Shown here piece by piece: positions 11,790-23,484 of a DNA stretch of 64,000 bases (within the stretch, counting starts at the first letter, position 1; every line of letters starts with the position of its first letter). The position numbers and the translations under genes were made by a program. The notes under the pieces are model-generated. The model did not search any database. It saw only the letters and a list, made by a program, of their open reading frames with translations, and was not told the DNA's origin. The stretch covers positions 202,999 through 266,998 of the forward strand of contig JARKIF010000057.1 in NCBI GenBank assembly GCA_029378245.1, given 5' to 3'. Source of the DNA: Roridomyces roridus. Its lineage: Eukaryota > Basidiomycota > Agaricomycetes > Agaricales > Mycenaceae.

Positions 11790-12166
11790 TATTCTATGCT
11801 GCGGATTAGTTTTGGTACCATAGCCTCTGCCCTTGTTTCTAATATCTGTGCTATTCCTGCATTTGCCCAAGCATCCCACGAGTCTGGCAGGCAAATACTT
11901 GAGAGCCCAAAGTTTGCTTTGAGTATCTTATCGTAGAAGAAGCTGGAATAGTATTTGGTTCGGATGGCCGTTTGGGTAGGTCGGGCAACATGGTGGTCGA
12001 GAAGGAAGCGCGATTTTCGATCATAAACATGGTCGACCTTCCCCGGGTCGCTGGGCGCTGCTTTCCGAAGCTCTCAGGTCATGAATTACATTCAAAGTCA
12101 TCCTAGCTACAAAAACGTATATCACATGCAGTCCATCGCAGCATAACAAGTAAGCAAGTCAAAAGT
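11790..12166. other. Intergenic, convergent 3' ends
   Basis: Between the large-loop gene (plus) and a secreted-protein gene (minus). No gene seen. Confidence 0.5.
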
Positions 12167-12810
12167 TTATGATAAACCAACGACAACAACAGCAAGGCTC
12201 AAAGCAAGCAGCCCAGACCCACGCGATCGCACGGCACCATTAGACTGTGTACTGGATGCGGTGGGACTGGGCATGATCTTTTGCGAGGATATCGTCACCG
12301 TCGAATCCGGTGCGATGATTTTATTGTTGCATTCGTCGACGATGTCTGGTGGACACTTGAGTGAGCAGTAGATAAGAAATAAGAAAGAGATGCTGACCAT
12401 CAAGCAGCTGCTGCATCACCGCTTCTTGGGTCGCATTCACCGCTTGGCAGTTGAAGCAGCTTTCGATGATATCAAAATTTGTCGGTGTGCATTCACAGTA
12501 GATGTACGTGATGTCAAAGACGCCGACCGTATTGCATTGCTAAAAACGATGCAGTCAACCAGCAGCTTCGAGAGATTGAGATTGAGATGAGTACGAACGG
12601 TGTTCATCACATTATACGCATCGCATTGCGTCTGGCATTGTGGGAGGACTTGAGATTGGGAGAGATTGCCCACGCCTGACGTCAGGATGAAACACTGCTC
12701 TGCGCGACGAGAAAACGAGGCGTACGCAGTTGGGCGGAGACATTTGTTGTGAAGAGTGATAATAAGAGGGAGAGCATGAGGAATGCCATGGGGATGCAGT
12801 GAGCTGGCAT
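12167..12810 (-). CDS. Small cysteine-rich secreted protein with probable GPI anchor
   Basis: Multi-exon gene. It starts with MPAHCIPMAFLMLSLLLSLF, a signal peptide. It continues through cysteine-rich segments: CFILTSGVGNLSQSQVLPQC, then TQCDAYNVMNTQCNTVG, then IYCECTPTNFDIIESCFNC and CPPDIVDECN. It ends with a Ser/Thr stretch and a hydrophobic tail (GSGLLALSLAVVVVGLS) as in GPI-anchored proteins. Likely boundaries: exon 1 from 12810 to about 12742, with further introns near 12735, 12590 and 12370. The last two junctions have more than one possible donor, so exact residues are uncertain. At least eight cysteines suggest a disulfide-bonded cell-surface protein. Function unknown; lies between the two large-loop paralogs. 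Confidence 0.65.
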
Positions 12811-14218
12811 GCGGAGGGCGGAGCATGTTCGGGTAGCGCGGGTAGTCATTTATGCAAGTATGTCTTGCAAAGGTATCAAAGACATGTCTGTTGTCGACAA
12901 GAGACGACACACAGGAAATGAGAGCTCGAGGCAGCCCAAAGTGTCGCGTATAAAGCGTGAGATATTCTATCGTCTTCGAGTAAACGTCCACGAGAATATT
13001 AGTGGGATGCCTGGAAGTGTGTTGCGCGTCGAGGAGATAGATTACCGCCCAGGGTTTCGCGGATGGTGGCGGTTTGGAACAAGTCCAAATCAACACACGT
13101 GACGTGACTGCGGACTTGCACGTGCGGTGATCAGGCTCCTTGGACTCCGCTTTGATGATTCTCTTCCATCCCACCGCAGGAATCATCTCCTCCTCAACTC
13201 AGCTTTATTAGACTGCTCTCGTCGAACCGGAACCGACCACAATTCTGTTGCTTAGATTGAAACCTCGGACGCTGTTGGCCGACTCGGTTCCTCTCGGGCA
13301 GATTCCTAAGCTAATCTGTGCTAATCAAGCTCACAAGTCCCGGGCCCTCGAGCGAAGCGATGCGTTCGAGTCCCCGATGTTTCCGACTCTTGGTCCTGAC
13401 ATCACAAACCGACATCATCGACCCTGGTCCCTTGATGCCTTTCCGCGACTCGTTTGGCTCAGAATCCGAGGCTTACGAGCTCGTCATCGCAGGTCATCCG
13501 AGCTCAATGCATGCCCAAAACTTGCCCGAAACGGCGGCGGCAAAACCGTTCCTTCAGTTGCACTGCCCAGTCGACTTTTTGTCTCAGCAGCTCAGTCGGC
13601 ATGAATGCATAACGGCCCATCGCTTGACGCGGTACGGATTGATGCGGCGTGGAATGTCTCCCAGCCTTCAGCGCCCTTATGACCTGGTCTCCGGAAACCC
13701 TGACGTAGTACCGACATGGCCATGCTCTATGCTACACTAACACCTGGCATCTCTCCGGCGCTCGAATTGATTCATATCTTCTTCATCCTACACTCCCTGG
13801 TCTCTTCCCTTCTCGTCCCCTGTATACAGCCTTTTACGGTACTGGCCGGTAGCGCTCTGTCTGCATCATTCCCGGCGCCTCAAGCTGACAGACTGAACAC
13901 TGCTTGCTTCACGGGAACGGCCCATCTGTTCCTGCTGAGATGTGTGGCAGATCCATCATCAAGGGGAACCCAAATTCTTACTTTTTCCAGCCGAGGTCCC
14001 GCTTCTTTGATGCCTTTCCCTCACTGTCCTTTTCCCTTTCATTTTTTTTTTTCGCTTTATCATCCCTACTTGTCACCCTCCTTCCGCCACCTCCTGCTGT
14101 GTTCGTCTGACACGAGATTCGGTGCTCGCTGACATCTGCCACAATCCGGGCTATAACCATCATTCCTTACGCTGCTCCACCGGAAACGCGTCAGTATATC
14201 TAGGCACGCGCTCAACGC
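12811..14218. other. Intergenic, 1.4 kb
   Basis: Shared upstream region of two divergent genes. Several overlapping open frames exist but none has initiation context, splice continuity or family features. CT-rich runs at 13990-14100 look like promoter or leader sequence of the next gene. Confidence 0.5.
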
Positions 14219-15230
14219 ATGAGTACTAGCCTCCCGCCCACATCCCCATCTTCCACCCCTTCCCCTGCCTCAAAACCATCTTCACCTCTCGTCATCCCAA
14301 TAGCCGTCTCTGTCCTCTTTGTCGTCCTCCTCCTCGCGTGCCTCATGTTTATAAGCCTGTACCTCCGACGTCGCAACAAGCAACGGAGCCGCAAAGGGGC
14401 ACAGGTGCGCGCGGGCGAGACTGTCTCGCGTACGCACCCCGCTGCCCTGATGATCACGCCAGCCGAAGGGAATGGGACCCCGCGATTCGGTGCGTGCTGC
14501 ACATCGCTCCTGTGCTGACGTTTACTCATACGCATGTCCAGTGCACACTCCTGGAACAAATATGCGCATCGCTAACCGCCGTGCTGACGGGGGCTGGGAG
14601 TTTTCCGACCCTCGTGCCCCGTTTACGCCATCTATCGTAGAGGCTCGGGATATATCACCTCCACGGGCCTACTCGCCTTATTCGCACTACGACACCCCGA
14701 GGAGCAGCACCTCGGACCTTCTACCACCGACGACGGCTGCCAGCGGGTCGCCGTGGGGTGCCCTCAAGACACCTCGCACGGCGGACTCGGATTCGTCTGC
14801 AGCGCCGTGGCGTGTCGTCTCCCCAGCGCCTTCCACCGCACGCTCTGCCTTTCTCCCCATTCCCCCACCGTCAGGAGGGCGCGACTCGACAGACTCGTTC
14901 TTCGACCTCGATGCTGATGACTCGCGGCAGGCCACTTCCTCGTCGACACGGAGGAGCCCGTTGTCGCCCCCGGCACGGGTACACAGTCCTGCACGTGATC
15001 GAATACCATCGCCTTCCCCTGCTCTCCCGTCTGCCTCTGCGCATCCACAGAGTCATCTGCGCCCGCCACGTGCGCGTGCCGTGACACCCGAGTCGGATGC
15101 ACTGATGACACCCGCTGCCCGAGCCAAAGCTGCCGAATCGCGTGCGGCGCGGGCTATTCGCGCTGGGTATGACAGCGTCGATCGGTACTCTGAGTACGCG
15201 CAGCAAGACGAGGGGCTGCCTGCGTATTGA
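14219..15230 (+). CDS. Single-pass membrane protein with Ser/Pro-rich tail
   Basis: Predicted 319 residues from two exons, 14219-14489 and 14542-15230 (960 bases). Residues 1-22 are Ser/Thr/Pro-rich. One strong helix follows (VIPIAVSVLFVVLLLACLMF), bounded by LYLRRRNKQRSRK, which gives a positive-inside topology with the short N-terminus outside. The remaining about 270 residues are low complexity (SP, TP and RS dipeptides) with many possible phosphorylation sites. No signal peptide and no recognisable domain. The layout resembles fungal membrane sensors and Mid2-like stubs, but the outer part is too short to claim that. Confidence 0.75.
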
Positions 15231-16168
15231 CCTCGTCTGTCTTCGTTTGTCGTGGGGGTTGACCATCGAGTTGTGATGCTCTATTTATCTTGCAACATTT
15301 GTATCGTATAGCATTCATTAAATCGGAGCTCTCGTGCGACGAGGCTTGTATTTTGAGGGCCCAGACTTACAGGGACAAGGAGAGGGCGATGAAGAGCCCT
15401 GCCCTGATGCACTGTGCAGATGCCGCATGCGTTTGCGGCCGGCCTGTCCGAAGAGGGTATCAATTATCTCTTTTACAGACCCTCGACGAGCCGAAAGCGC
15501 CGCGAGGTATCAAGAGAGGTACACAAGGCAAGTGTTGGTCACATCGACCTCAGGCCTCAGGACTGACAGGAGGCTCTCGGCTACCACGCGCAACCACGTG
15601 ACCATTCCTCCTTGACTCCGTGTTACTCCCCTGCACACAGCGAAACGCAAACCCCGATGCCGAAACGCCATTTCTCTGGGTGCTTCTCTGCGACTTCGTG
15701 CTTCTGTAAGTAGCGTAGATCTGACGGACAGCATTGCGCGGCTAGGCTTCTTTCGGGACACACTCTGTACTCTTGCGGTACTCACAAGCCGCCCACGGTT
15801 CTCCCACTTGGAAGTTGGCTCACCACCATTCGAATGAGTGGATGTCAATGAACCCCTTTTCACAACTTCGCTTCTTCAAGTTGAAATCACGACAAGAACG
15901 ATCTTGGGCCAGTATAACGGCCACTGTGCTGTCGATGGCAGTAGCGTCCTTCTAGCGCTCACGGTGCCGTCATCCTCCTCGGACTGGACGCGTTAGAGCA
16001 CGTTACAAAGGTCGCTCTTTCGCTGTACTTGTTCACCGAAAAAAAAAATGGAACGTGCTACGAGCTATTGTTTTCTGTCCATTTAATCGGCACCGAGGGG
16101 GGCGAGAACAGCAGGCGAGAACAGTGGCCGAATAACGCGCGGAACGCAGGTATCTGACAGCAAATAAG
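15231..16168. other. Intergenic region
   Basis: No supported gene. Contains a run of nine A at about 16039-16048. The distal part is the promoter of the broken large-loop copy 2. Confidence 0.5.
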
Positions 16169-16549
16169 ATGGCCTCTAGCTCTTCTTTTGTGAACCTTCT
16201 GCGGGTAAGTGCCCGCCTCGCTCACTGCTACCACGTCCTGCTTCATGCAAAACCACTCCAAGGAGCATTTTGTTGAGGAGACAGGGGAATTCTTCGCTAC
16301 AAGATATACCAGGTGCGTCCAACGATGTCCCACTCGAATGGCTACTGAGCCCTTGCAGGCGTGTCGTCAGGCCGCTCACCATTATCGTCGGACAACTTGC
16401 CTTTGTCGCTCTCGTGCTGACATTCCTCTTGGCAATACACGCGCGAGGCTATCTCCTCCCACCCCGTGTCTTTAGATTGAACTCCCCGTATCCCCAGTAC
16501 CAGGCGTCATACACTTATGCGGTGACGCTCGTATCCCACCTACTCGCCT

Positions 16550-16555
16550 TGGCTT
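16550..16555 (+). repeat. Target-site duplication, left (TGGCTT)
   Basis: TGGCTT precedes the left end of the 3.4 kb element and is repeated at 19943-19948. Copy 1 has the single site as TGGCAT followed by CCTCC, which confirms the empty-site structure. Confidence 0.85.
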
Positions 16556-19500
16556 TATAAAGTCATTTTTCGTCAAATATATGTACTTGTATGTGTGCCA
16601 TCTTTTGTGCAAACCACAGACATTTATGTACAACATCCATGAGTTTGCACATCTTTATTGTACAACCATCATGAGCTTGTACATCATTATTGTATGTTGC
16701 ATCATGTACAGAGGCACCACTTTTGTGTAGATGGACCATGGGAATATGCCCACAGAACATGTGCATGCACTTCTACAACTGTACATGTACATTGGAGAGA
16801 TATACAATGACATGTGCATGCACATTTACCCAGAATCTTGCCAGAATCTTCCCATCCCAATGTTATCTCATCAAATATCTGAAGCCGTGGGAATCCCAAC
16901 GGTATGGGCATCATTTCCCAACTATTCCTGGAATCTCACATCAAACCCAACCGCTGTTGGGATTCCCAACCATGGTTGATTCCTGATGGGTACTGGCACA
17001 TTCCATTCTTGTGATGGAATCAAATTTGGGAGTTGAAAGTTGGACAAGCATACACTCACCATGATGGCTTGATCAAGCCTTGATAGCAGCAAGTGTGGAG
17101 GGCATGGAGCTTTGTCATAGCTGATTTCTGTCTGAGCCCCCTGTCCCATGGTATTTGAATGATGCTGGCCAGAATTACAAGGTTAGGAAACTGTCCCTGG
17201 CCCTACTTCAACTTTGTGCACCTAAAAATCCACATAGATGCTGTGTAGGACCCAGTCCCCCACAGCCACCGATCTATATCTCTCTATCATGGCCAAGTCT
17301 ATAGCCTCGCTGCAAAGTGACTGTACATGGTGTGCTGTAAAGCTCCAGTCCCCAGGTTGAATTTGAATTGAATGAATTATGATCTCAAGTTTTACTTCAA
17401 GCAGCTTACCTGAATTCCTTCACCGTGAACATCATTTATAACTTTGAACTGTGAGAGTCGGAGAGACAAAACTCTCGAATTGGCTGTTCAACCCGAGTCA
17501 AACACTTCCGATTTGAAAACAAGCTGGGTTGACAGTGCTTCAAGTGCCTGCTTGATTTTCTTTTTGTCAAACCAGAGAACAAGTGAAGCCCTTCTGTCGT
17601 GAAGCCTCGGATTCCTCAGCCTTATCAGTGTTGTGAAGGTTTTGGAACTTTGAAGGACTGCAGAGACCGTGCGCATACATACTGACATTTCAAGGACAAG
17701 ACCGTTTGAAAGAGATTCGGCTGTTGGACAACCTTTGAGGCGCAGGTTTGGGTAAATATCGAGTTGAAATAAACCAAGTTGAAACACGGAGGATGGTAAA
17801 AGATTTTTCAACTCCAGAAGAAACAGCAAGTGAGAACTTGGGTAGTCCATCACGATGGTTCCGATAGAAAATCCAGACCAAGGAGTAGTGTAACAAACTG
17901 AGCCGGTGTGGTGAGTGACACAACTGCCAGCCGCTTTGAGGCTGATCTCTTTCGGTGGTCGCCTCCCCAGTGGCCGAGCCCAGGCATTTGTAGCTGCGCG
18001 ATACAGTCCCCTGCAATTAATTTGTATAGTGACTGCACGAAAGATGGGTGCATTATGATGTATTGTTGCAACCCTCAAGTACTACAGCGAAACTCCGAAA
18101 TTCGAAGCCTGCCTCAACCGACTAACTCGCGGCGAATGCACACCCATCAGTTGTGTAGAACTTAACACATCAGTTGGAGGGCAGCTAGTGTGGATTGGAT
18201 ACTGTAATGCACTACTACTACATCATCCATACAGAACTGGAAGGATCATCAAGTTTTCAAGACGGGAAAAACTGGGTGGTAAGCACTGGTAACGACCGCC
18301 GCCACAAGTCAATGTGGACTGAGAAGGAAGCATCCGTACCTTTAGCTACGCACGCAGTGAAATCAAAAGGCATACCAACCCACCGTCATCAACATCCTAC
18401 AAATTCTGAGGGAAAGAGTAATGTTGAAATGAGCCCCAGAATGATTCACGACAATCTGCAAGATGGGGTATCTCTTTGCAAACCAGTAAAGCACAATCCA
18501 GTCCATACCCTACTTATATACTCCAGAAAAAGGCTGCGGCGCAGCGTCACCCGCCAACTACGCATCTGTACGCATCTCCGACATTTCTCCGAGATTCTGC
18601 GAGCGCGCAGCAGCTTGCCCAAATTCAAACTCCAACAAGTAAGAGGAAAGCAAAGCCAGAGATTTGCAGTTGCACAGATCTCGCCCCAAGTTGAAACAAA
18701 ACGTGCCAGTGTATTGCCCGATTGCCGTATAGCGTGAAAGGGTGACGATCTGAATGACCGCTCGATAGAACCAACAAATGATATGGCGGTCAGTGAGTTG
18801 CAAGACAACAAGAGCCAGCGGTTTAGCACATACGACTGATAAGCAAGCGGCGGCCGTGACTAGCGAAGCGGTGACTATCGCCCAATTGCGTGAACGCAGA
18901 CGAGCGCTGGGAGAACGGGAGTGCCACAGGGGAATCACGAAAGGCGAGAGAACGGGAGGAAACAAGCCTGCCTTGATCCGTAGGTACATCCGTAGGTACA
19001 CAGATGCATTGTACATAAGTAGTTCCTACCTAGTACCCGGCGAGGACTCGCGTCGAGCCAAGAGATGGTGGCAAGGAGTTCAGTGGAGACTGCGGCCTGC
19101 AGGCAATAGACGAGCAGAAGACGAGGCAATGCAGTGCGGAAGGAGTGATTTTGGGCACGGTTGTGGAGCAATGAGCGTCGAGGACGGTGGTTGAGCGTTC
19201 CGAGAATCAGACTGACATGGAACGGGGGAGGCCTTTACACAGAGAGGCAGATGACGCACTGTCCGAGCGATCATCATGTAGGCATCTTCCCGTGCATCCA
19301 GCGTCCACCCACATCACTGCCAATTGAAAAATTGAAATTCCGCCCGCGAGAAGGAAGCTCACCATGACGGATAACAAGTGGCCTGAACTCTGTGAACTCG
19401 CAGTGAATGCAGGACTCGTAATGAGGTCAATGAGAGGCGGATGGCGACCCGCAGAGGGCTTGATCGAGATGGTGGTGGTACGGGAACGAGGAGCGTTTCA

Positions 19501-19942
19501 AGCTCCGACAATCTTCCCGCGATCACGACGCCTATCATGATCGGATTGGGTTGGGAGTGGGAAACAAGTTGGGATTGACGTGAGTCAGTCAACGTCGGCT
19601 ACTGTTGGGTTGGGATGGGAAATTGGTTGGGATTGACCCGTTGATGGGAGATTAGATTCCCGAGTTCATGTTCATTGTGCATTGTGTAAACGCACATGTG
19701 CATGTTCATGTCAATATGTACGTGGCTACATCACGACAGGGTTGTACATGGTTCAATTCCCGGCTGTTTCTGTACAATTCCGTGTCTCTGTGCATGAAAG
19801 AACGGCACACGGACATGTTTGACATGTACAAATGCAAGTTTGACAGCTCATATACATAGTGCAATGTACATTTGAGGGTCCATGTACATAGCACAATATA
19901 GACTGGTAACCTTAAGAATATTTGACGATAACTGACCTCATA
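16556..19942. mobile_element. Non-autonomous TIR DNA transposon, 3387 bp
   Basis: Ends are imperfect 25-bp inverted repeats, 16556-16580 and 19918-19942, 21 of 25 matching, sharing CGTCAAATAT at the inner end. Flanked by 6-bp duplications TGGCTT. Beneath the termini are two mirrored repeat zones. The outer zones (16580-16830 and 19680-19895) are dense in TGTACA/ACATGT words. The inner zones (16855-17040 and 19535-19650) are dense in TTGGGAT/ATCCCAA words. No recognisable transposase; the longest frames (17488-18078 minus and 18195-18737 plus) match no family I know. The 6-bp duplication does not fit hAT or zisupton-type (8), Mutator (9) or CACTA (2-3). The superfamily is left open. Confidence 0.82.
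17488..18078 (-). CDS. Unassigned open frame inside the 3.4 kb element
   Basis: A 196-codon frame, the longest inside the element. It has no signal peptide, membrane helix or catalytic motif I recognise, and composition does not look strongly coding. It may be chance, or a relic of a captured or original gene. Listed because it is the only sizeable candidate for element-encoded protein. Confidence 0.2.
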   Translation of the reverse strand: MRVATIHHNAPIFRAVTIQINCRGLYRAATNAWARPLGRRPPKEISLKAAGSCVTHHTGSVCYTTPWSGFSIGTIVMDYPSSHLLFLLELKNLLPSSVFQLGLFQLDIYPNLRLKGCPTAESLSNGLVLEMSVCMRTVSAVLQSSKTFTTLIRLRNPRLHDRRASLVLWFDKKKIKQALEALSTQLVFKSEVFDSG

Positions 19943-19948
19943 TGGCTT
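19943..19948 (+). repeat. Target-site duplication, right (TGGCTT)
   Basis: Second copy of the 6-bp duplication; coding sequence of the large-loop paralog continues directly after it. Confidence 0.85.
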
Positions 19949-21932
19949 CCTCCTAGTGCGTGCTGGTTGTAATCTTCCTCCTTTATTAACATGTCCTAGT
20001 CTATTCTCCCAGGCAGTGTTGTATCTAATGCAGGTCTATTTCGCGGAACCAATGTCGGTCGCAGCCGTCGGGTTTTGGGTTTCTCTTTCAAAGAGAGATT
20101 TGATCTTCGAACGGCGACAGACCATGTGGGTTCTGACTTGCGCTGCCATTTTCTTCGCGTCGGCGAATCTGACATCCAGTTGGACTGCGCTTTTGACGCC
20201 CACTGACATCGTTATACACACTCCGCTCAATGGCAGCGAGATAGACCTGTCCAGCCCCCTCTTCAATGATGAGCACCGGTTCCAAGAGATCTGGAATGGC
20301 ACCAATGGGATCGAAACTTGGCGTACGTCCGAATACTCCACCTGTCGCTTGCGTTTCTGATAAAATTTAGTCAAATCTTTTCGTTCCGTCACCAGTAATA
20401 GCGGCGCGATCAGCGCCGACTCTAACATTGGTCTCGATTTCGGCAACTGGACTTACTTTGGGACGGGTACCACAAGGGGAATTTTACCTGTCGACTACAG
20501 CGACCCCGGCACCCCTCACTCAACTTGGTTCGTCACGTCCAACACCAAGCGCCTTCCGCCGATTGGCAGTGATGAAGACCCCGACCGTAGTATCACCATG
20601 ACTCAACAAGGACTCTTCGCCGATGTTTCTTGCAAACACCGGCACCTCGACGAAAAAAACCAACCCGCCGCTCTCCAGGAATAGAACTCATGTTGATCTG
20701 CCCGCGCTAAATGGTCAGGAGCCGTATCATGTCCTCTCGATAGCTTCTGTGTGTCCCAACGGCAAACCAGGTACGTGCTTCACCCTTTATTTGGAATCAG
20801 GCATCTTATCTTATTTAGTGCACACGGACATGATAACCAGCTCCCTCACGTATGACACGATAGGCGCCCTCAGCTGTTTCGATGTAACCCATTTCAGTAT
20901 GAATAACGCTCTTTTGCCTGCTAGTCAACTCACTGACTGGGTTCTAGCCGTACTCATCGACTTTTCAGGCAAATACGGCAACAGCTCGATGGTCTGCACC
21001 GTCACCCCCCAGATAATGAAGTTGGACGTCACCTACTTCTTGGATGGCCGAATCATCTATTACGACTCGGACGATGAGCCAACGCAAATTGAGCCCGCCC
21101 ACCCATGGGTTTCGTTTGCCGCTATGCAGTCCATCAACGATGCGTTCAAATACGGGCAGACTGCAGCAGGGAATGTCATCGGCGATACTCTCTTCGTGGA
21201 CTTCGATAGCGAGCATGTCAAACTGGCAACTCCGCAACTTATGGCGCGTCAATTCATATCCGACCTCTATCTCCCTTGCTAAAAGATTGATCACAGGAAT
21301 CATACCTGGCTGGAGTTGTATCCTTCACCGGAACCGCCATGAAATCCCGGCTCGCGAGCAAGAACGGTAGTTTCGTTCACGAGCCTCCCGCTGACTTGGT
21401 GCGCAATATCAACGGCACCTTGTCCACGCCCTGCACCGGATGGAAGAATCACTTGAAGCCCTACTTGATGCTCCTCCCGATCATGTTAGTCGCCTTTGCA
21501 TCCATCGCTCTCGTCGTCTTTGCCGAGTATAAGAGCGGATTCAAGGGCATTCCCTCAGAACATGCGGATTTTAATCCGGCCAACCCAATGCAGCTTATGG
21601 CTGCTGCGTCGGCTGGGGGCATGCCCGATGCATTTGGTGGATTATCGGAAGAGGGTATCAAGAGAGCCAAAAGGAAACGGTTGCAGCTCGGAAATGTTGA
21701 TGGAAGGATTGGACTCTGCGATGTGCACGCCGGCTGATAGTTTTTGGTATCTGCGTATTGGTTCTTTTGTCATCGTATTGGGCTTGTTCATTCTCTGTAC
21801 TCCATACATAGTATAATGTCCATCTCAATGTCGCAAAAATCCAAAGTGGGAAATAACGGGTCGAAACTGGTTGTGATTGGTTACAATGCTGAAATTTTTT
21901 CACCCGGTTATAACACTTACAATGGTGGTTTC

Positions 21933-22048
21933 AACCGATTTTAACTGATTTCGAGATTGCGACCAATTTTAACTGATTTCGAGATTGCGACCAATTTTAA
22001 CTGATTTCGAGATTGCAACCAATTTTAACCGATTTCAAGATTGTAACT
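21933..22048 (+). repeat. Tandem repeat, four 28-bp units
   Basis: Unit TTTTAACTGATTTCGAGATT plus GCGACCAA, repeated about four times with the last copy diverged. Related inverted words occur at 27915-27955 in the right end of the same transposon, so these are probably subterminal transposase-binding repeats. Confidence 0.8.
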
Positions 22049-22490
22049 AGTTAAAACCGAGCATCCCTGGAAGCTCAAAAAAAAAACACTACGCTCCCGG
22101 GACCCCAGTGAACACCCACGTACGCGACATGGAAGATAAACAGTATATTCATTCCTACTACAACTGACTATCAAGATGCACCGGGCCTGCGGGATGAGTC
22201 TTGGTCGGTGAGAAAAGTGCGCACCCGAGATGAGCGACTGAAACGGGCTCAAGATGACGCCTGCGACGCGATATCAGAAGGGTCAATGTGGTGCAAGAGG
22301 AGACATACGGAAGTAGGTAACGTAAGCAAGCTGCCGAACAGAGATGATGAGGGCGAGACCAAGGGGAGAGGGCGGAGACTTACTGGGTGAGGAGATGGTA
22401 GTGGTCGAAGGTCAAGAGAGGTCGAGTCACGAGCTCAGTGCTGCCGGCCTAATATACGTCAGCAGGTGGAGCCTGTGGAGCGAGCCTATA

Positions 22491-22826
22491 CCAAAATGGT
22501 AGCGTTAGGCGTGTCCGACGCCTATTGCACGTGACAAAGCCTATCCATCAATGCTCGGCAATCATCCCTGGCTGCCTGAAATTTCACAAGTCCCTCCCCC
22601 GTTTTTTTTACACCATCCCTTGGGTCCTAACTGTAACCAACCTAACCTTTAACCACCCAACCTATCCTAACCGAACCTAACCGAACCGAACCTAACCCGT
22701 TTTCTAACCGCCACTCACTGCTGAATCCGAGTCTTGGCATTTGATGCCGAGCATTGATGGATAGGCGTCGCAAGATCACGGCAATCTATCAATAGGCGCC
22801 ATCAACGCCTAACGCTACCATTTTGG
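22491..22826. mobile_element. Nested inverted-repeat (MITE-like) element, 336 bp
   Basis: Arms of about 34-36 bp begin CCAAAATGGTAGCGTTAGGC at 22491 and, inverted, end at 22826. A second paired block containing GCCTATCCATCAATGCTCGG lies further inside (22539-22560 and 22745-22768). The core (22625-22705) is a run of CCTAACC/CCGAACC words. Left flank is CCTATA and right flank TCATGC, so no clean target duplication is visible. It lies inside the Plavaka element, directly before an ATG at 22829. Confidence 0.7.
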
Positions 22827-22828
22827 TC

Positions 22829-23398
22829 ATGCCTCCTGTGGAGCCTTCCTTTTACGGCGACCAAATTGATGCCTACCCACCACACTCGACACCTCCTCTT
22901 CTACGCCGCTCGTCCTCGTCCATGACCCACGTCTCCTCATCGGAGCCTGAATGCGACTACGGCCCTGGAGCCCGCGCCCATCATCACACCCGCCGACAAC
23001 TCAGCACCGCAAGCCCCTTGCACCGCTACCTCCACAGGACACTCGCCTCAATGAGCGCCTTGTCGAGCTGGAAAATCGTCTCGAGGCTGTCGAGGGGGAA
23101 TTGGAGGGAATCAAGGGAGGAAGGGCCAAGAATAAGAGTGCGTCACAGTCTTCTCTTGCAGTACATCGTCCAACCTGTACTGCAGAACGGAGCCGCCCCT
23201 CGCCAACCCCCTCGCCCGCCCCATGCTCCCCGAAGAGGCCTCGCACCAGCGCAACCACTGCCTGGCCGCCCGTCGACCTTGTTTCGTCTGCACTCAATGA
23301 TACGTGCTTGCAAGAACGGGACCCGGCAGTATACCCTCTGGAACCCCCCGTCACACGAGGACATCTCACCTACCGAGTCGGTTACAGATCCAAGTAGA
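22829..23398 (+). CDS. Possible transposon accessory gene with a coiled coil
   Basis: Low-confidence gene. One frame starts MPPVEPSFYGDQIDAYPP at 22829; another, from 22951, contains a heptad-like segment (RLNERLVELENRLEAVEGEL) typical of a short coiled coil, then SQSSLAVHRP. A splice between these frames would be needed and I cannot fix its position. Its place inside the Plavaka element, ahead of the transposase, suggests a passenger or regulatory protein. Confidence 0.3.
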
Positions 23399-23484
23399 GA
23401 TTCCTACAAATATAATGCCTTTGCCCACCACTTGTGCTCGACAACGGCTCGTGCTTTGATTCATTGAGAACTGTAGTGTACACT

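Larger units (their letters stand above)
16169..21737 (+). pseudogene. Large-loop membrane protein, copy 2, interrupted by a transposon
   Basis: Paralog of the gene at 9597-11789. The 5' part (16169-16555) starts MASSSSFVNLL and encodes helix 1 (IIVGQLAFVALVLTFLLA) and most of helix 2. A 3.4 kb element then interrupts the coding sequence, and translation would hit a stop two codons into it. The gene resumes at 19943 and runs to CDVHAG and a stop at 21735-21737. A second lesion is one extra A in the run at 20653-20659, compared with GAAACCACC in copy 1. It shifts frame and gives a stop near 20684. All other introns and the conserved tail are intact, so inactivation seems recent. The 38-base segment missing in copy 1 is present here. 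Confidence 0.85.

Noticed and set aside
13350..13390. tRNA-like B-box word (GTTCGAGTCCC)
   Set aside because: No matching A box, acceptor stem or anticodon arm can be folded around it on this strand.
16556..19942. Helitron or hAT identity of the 3.4 kb element
   Set aside because: Clear TIRs and a target duplication exclude Helitron; a 6-bp rather than 8-bp duplication argues against hAT.
22636..22705. Interstitial telomere (CCTAACC words)
   Set aside because: Units are irregular and alternate with CCGAACC; the run lies in the core of an inverted-repeat element, so it is not a clean telomere tract.
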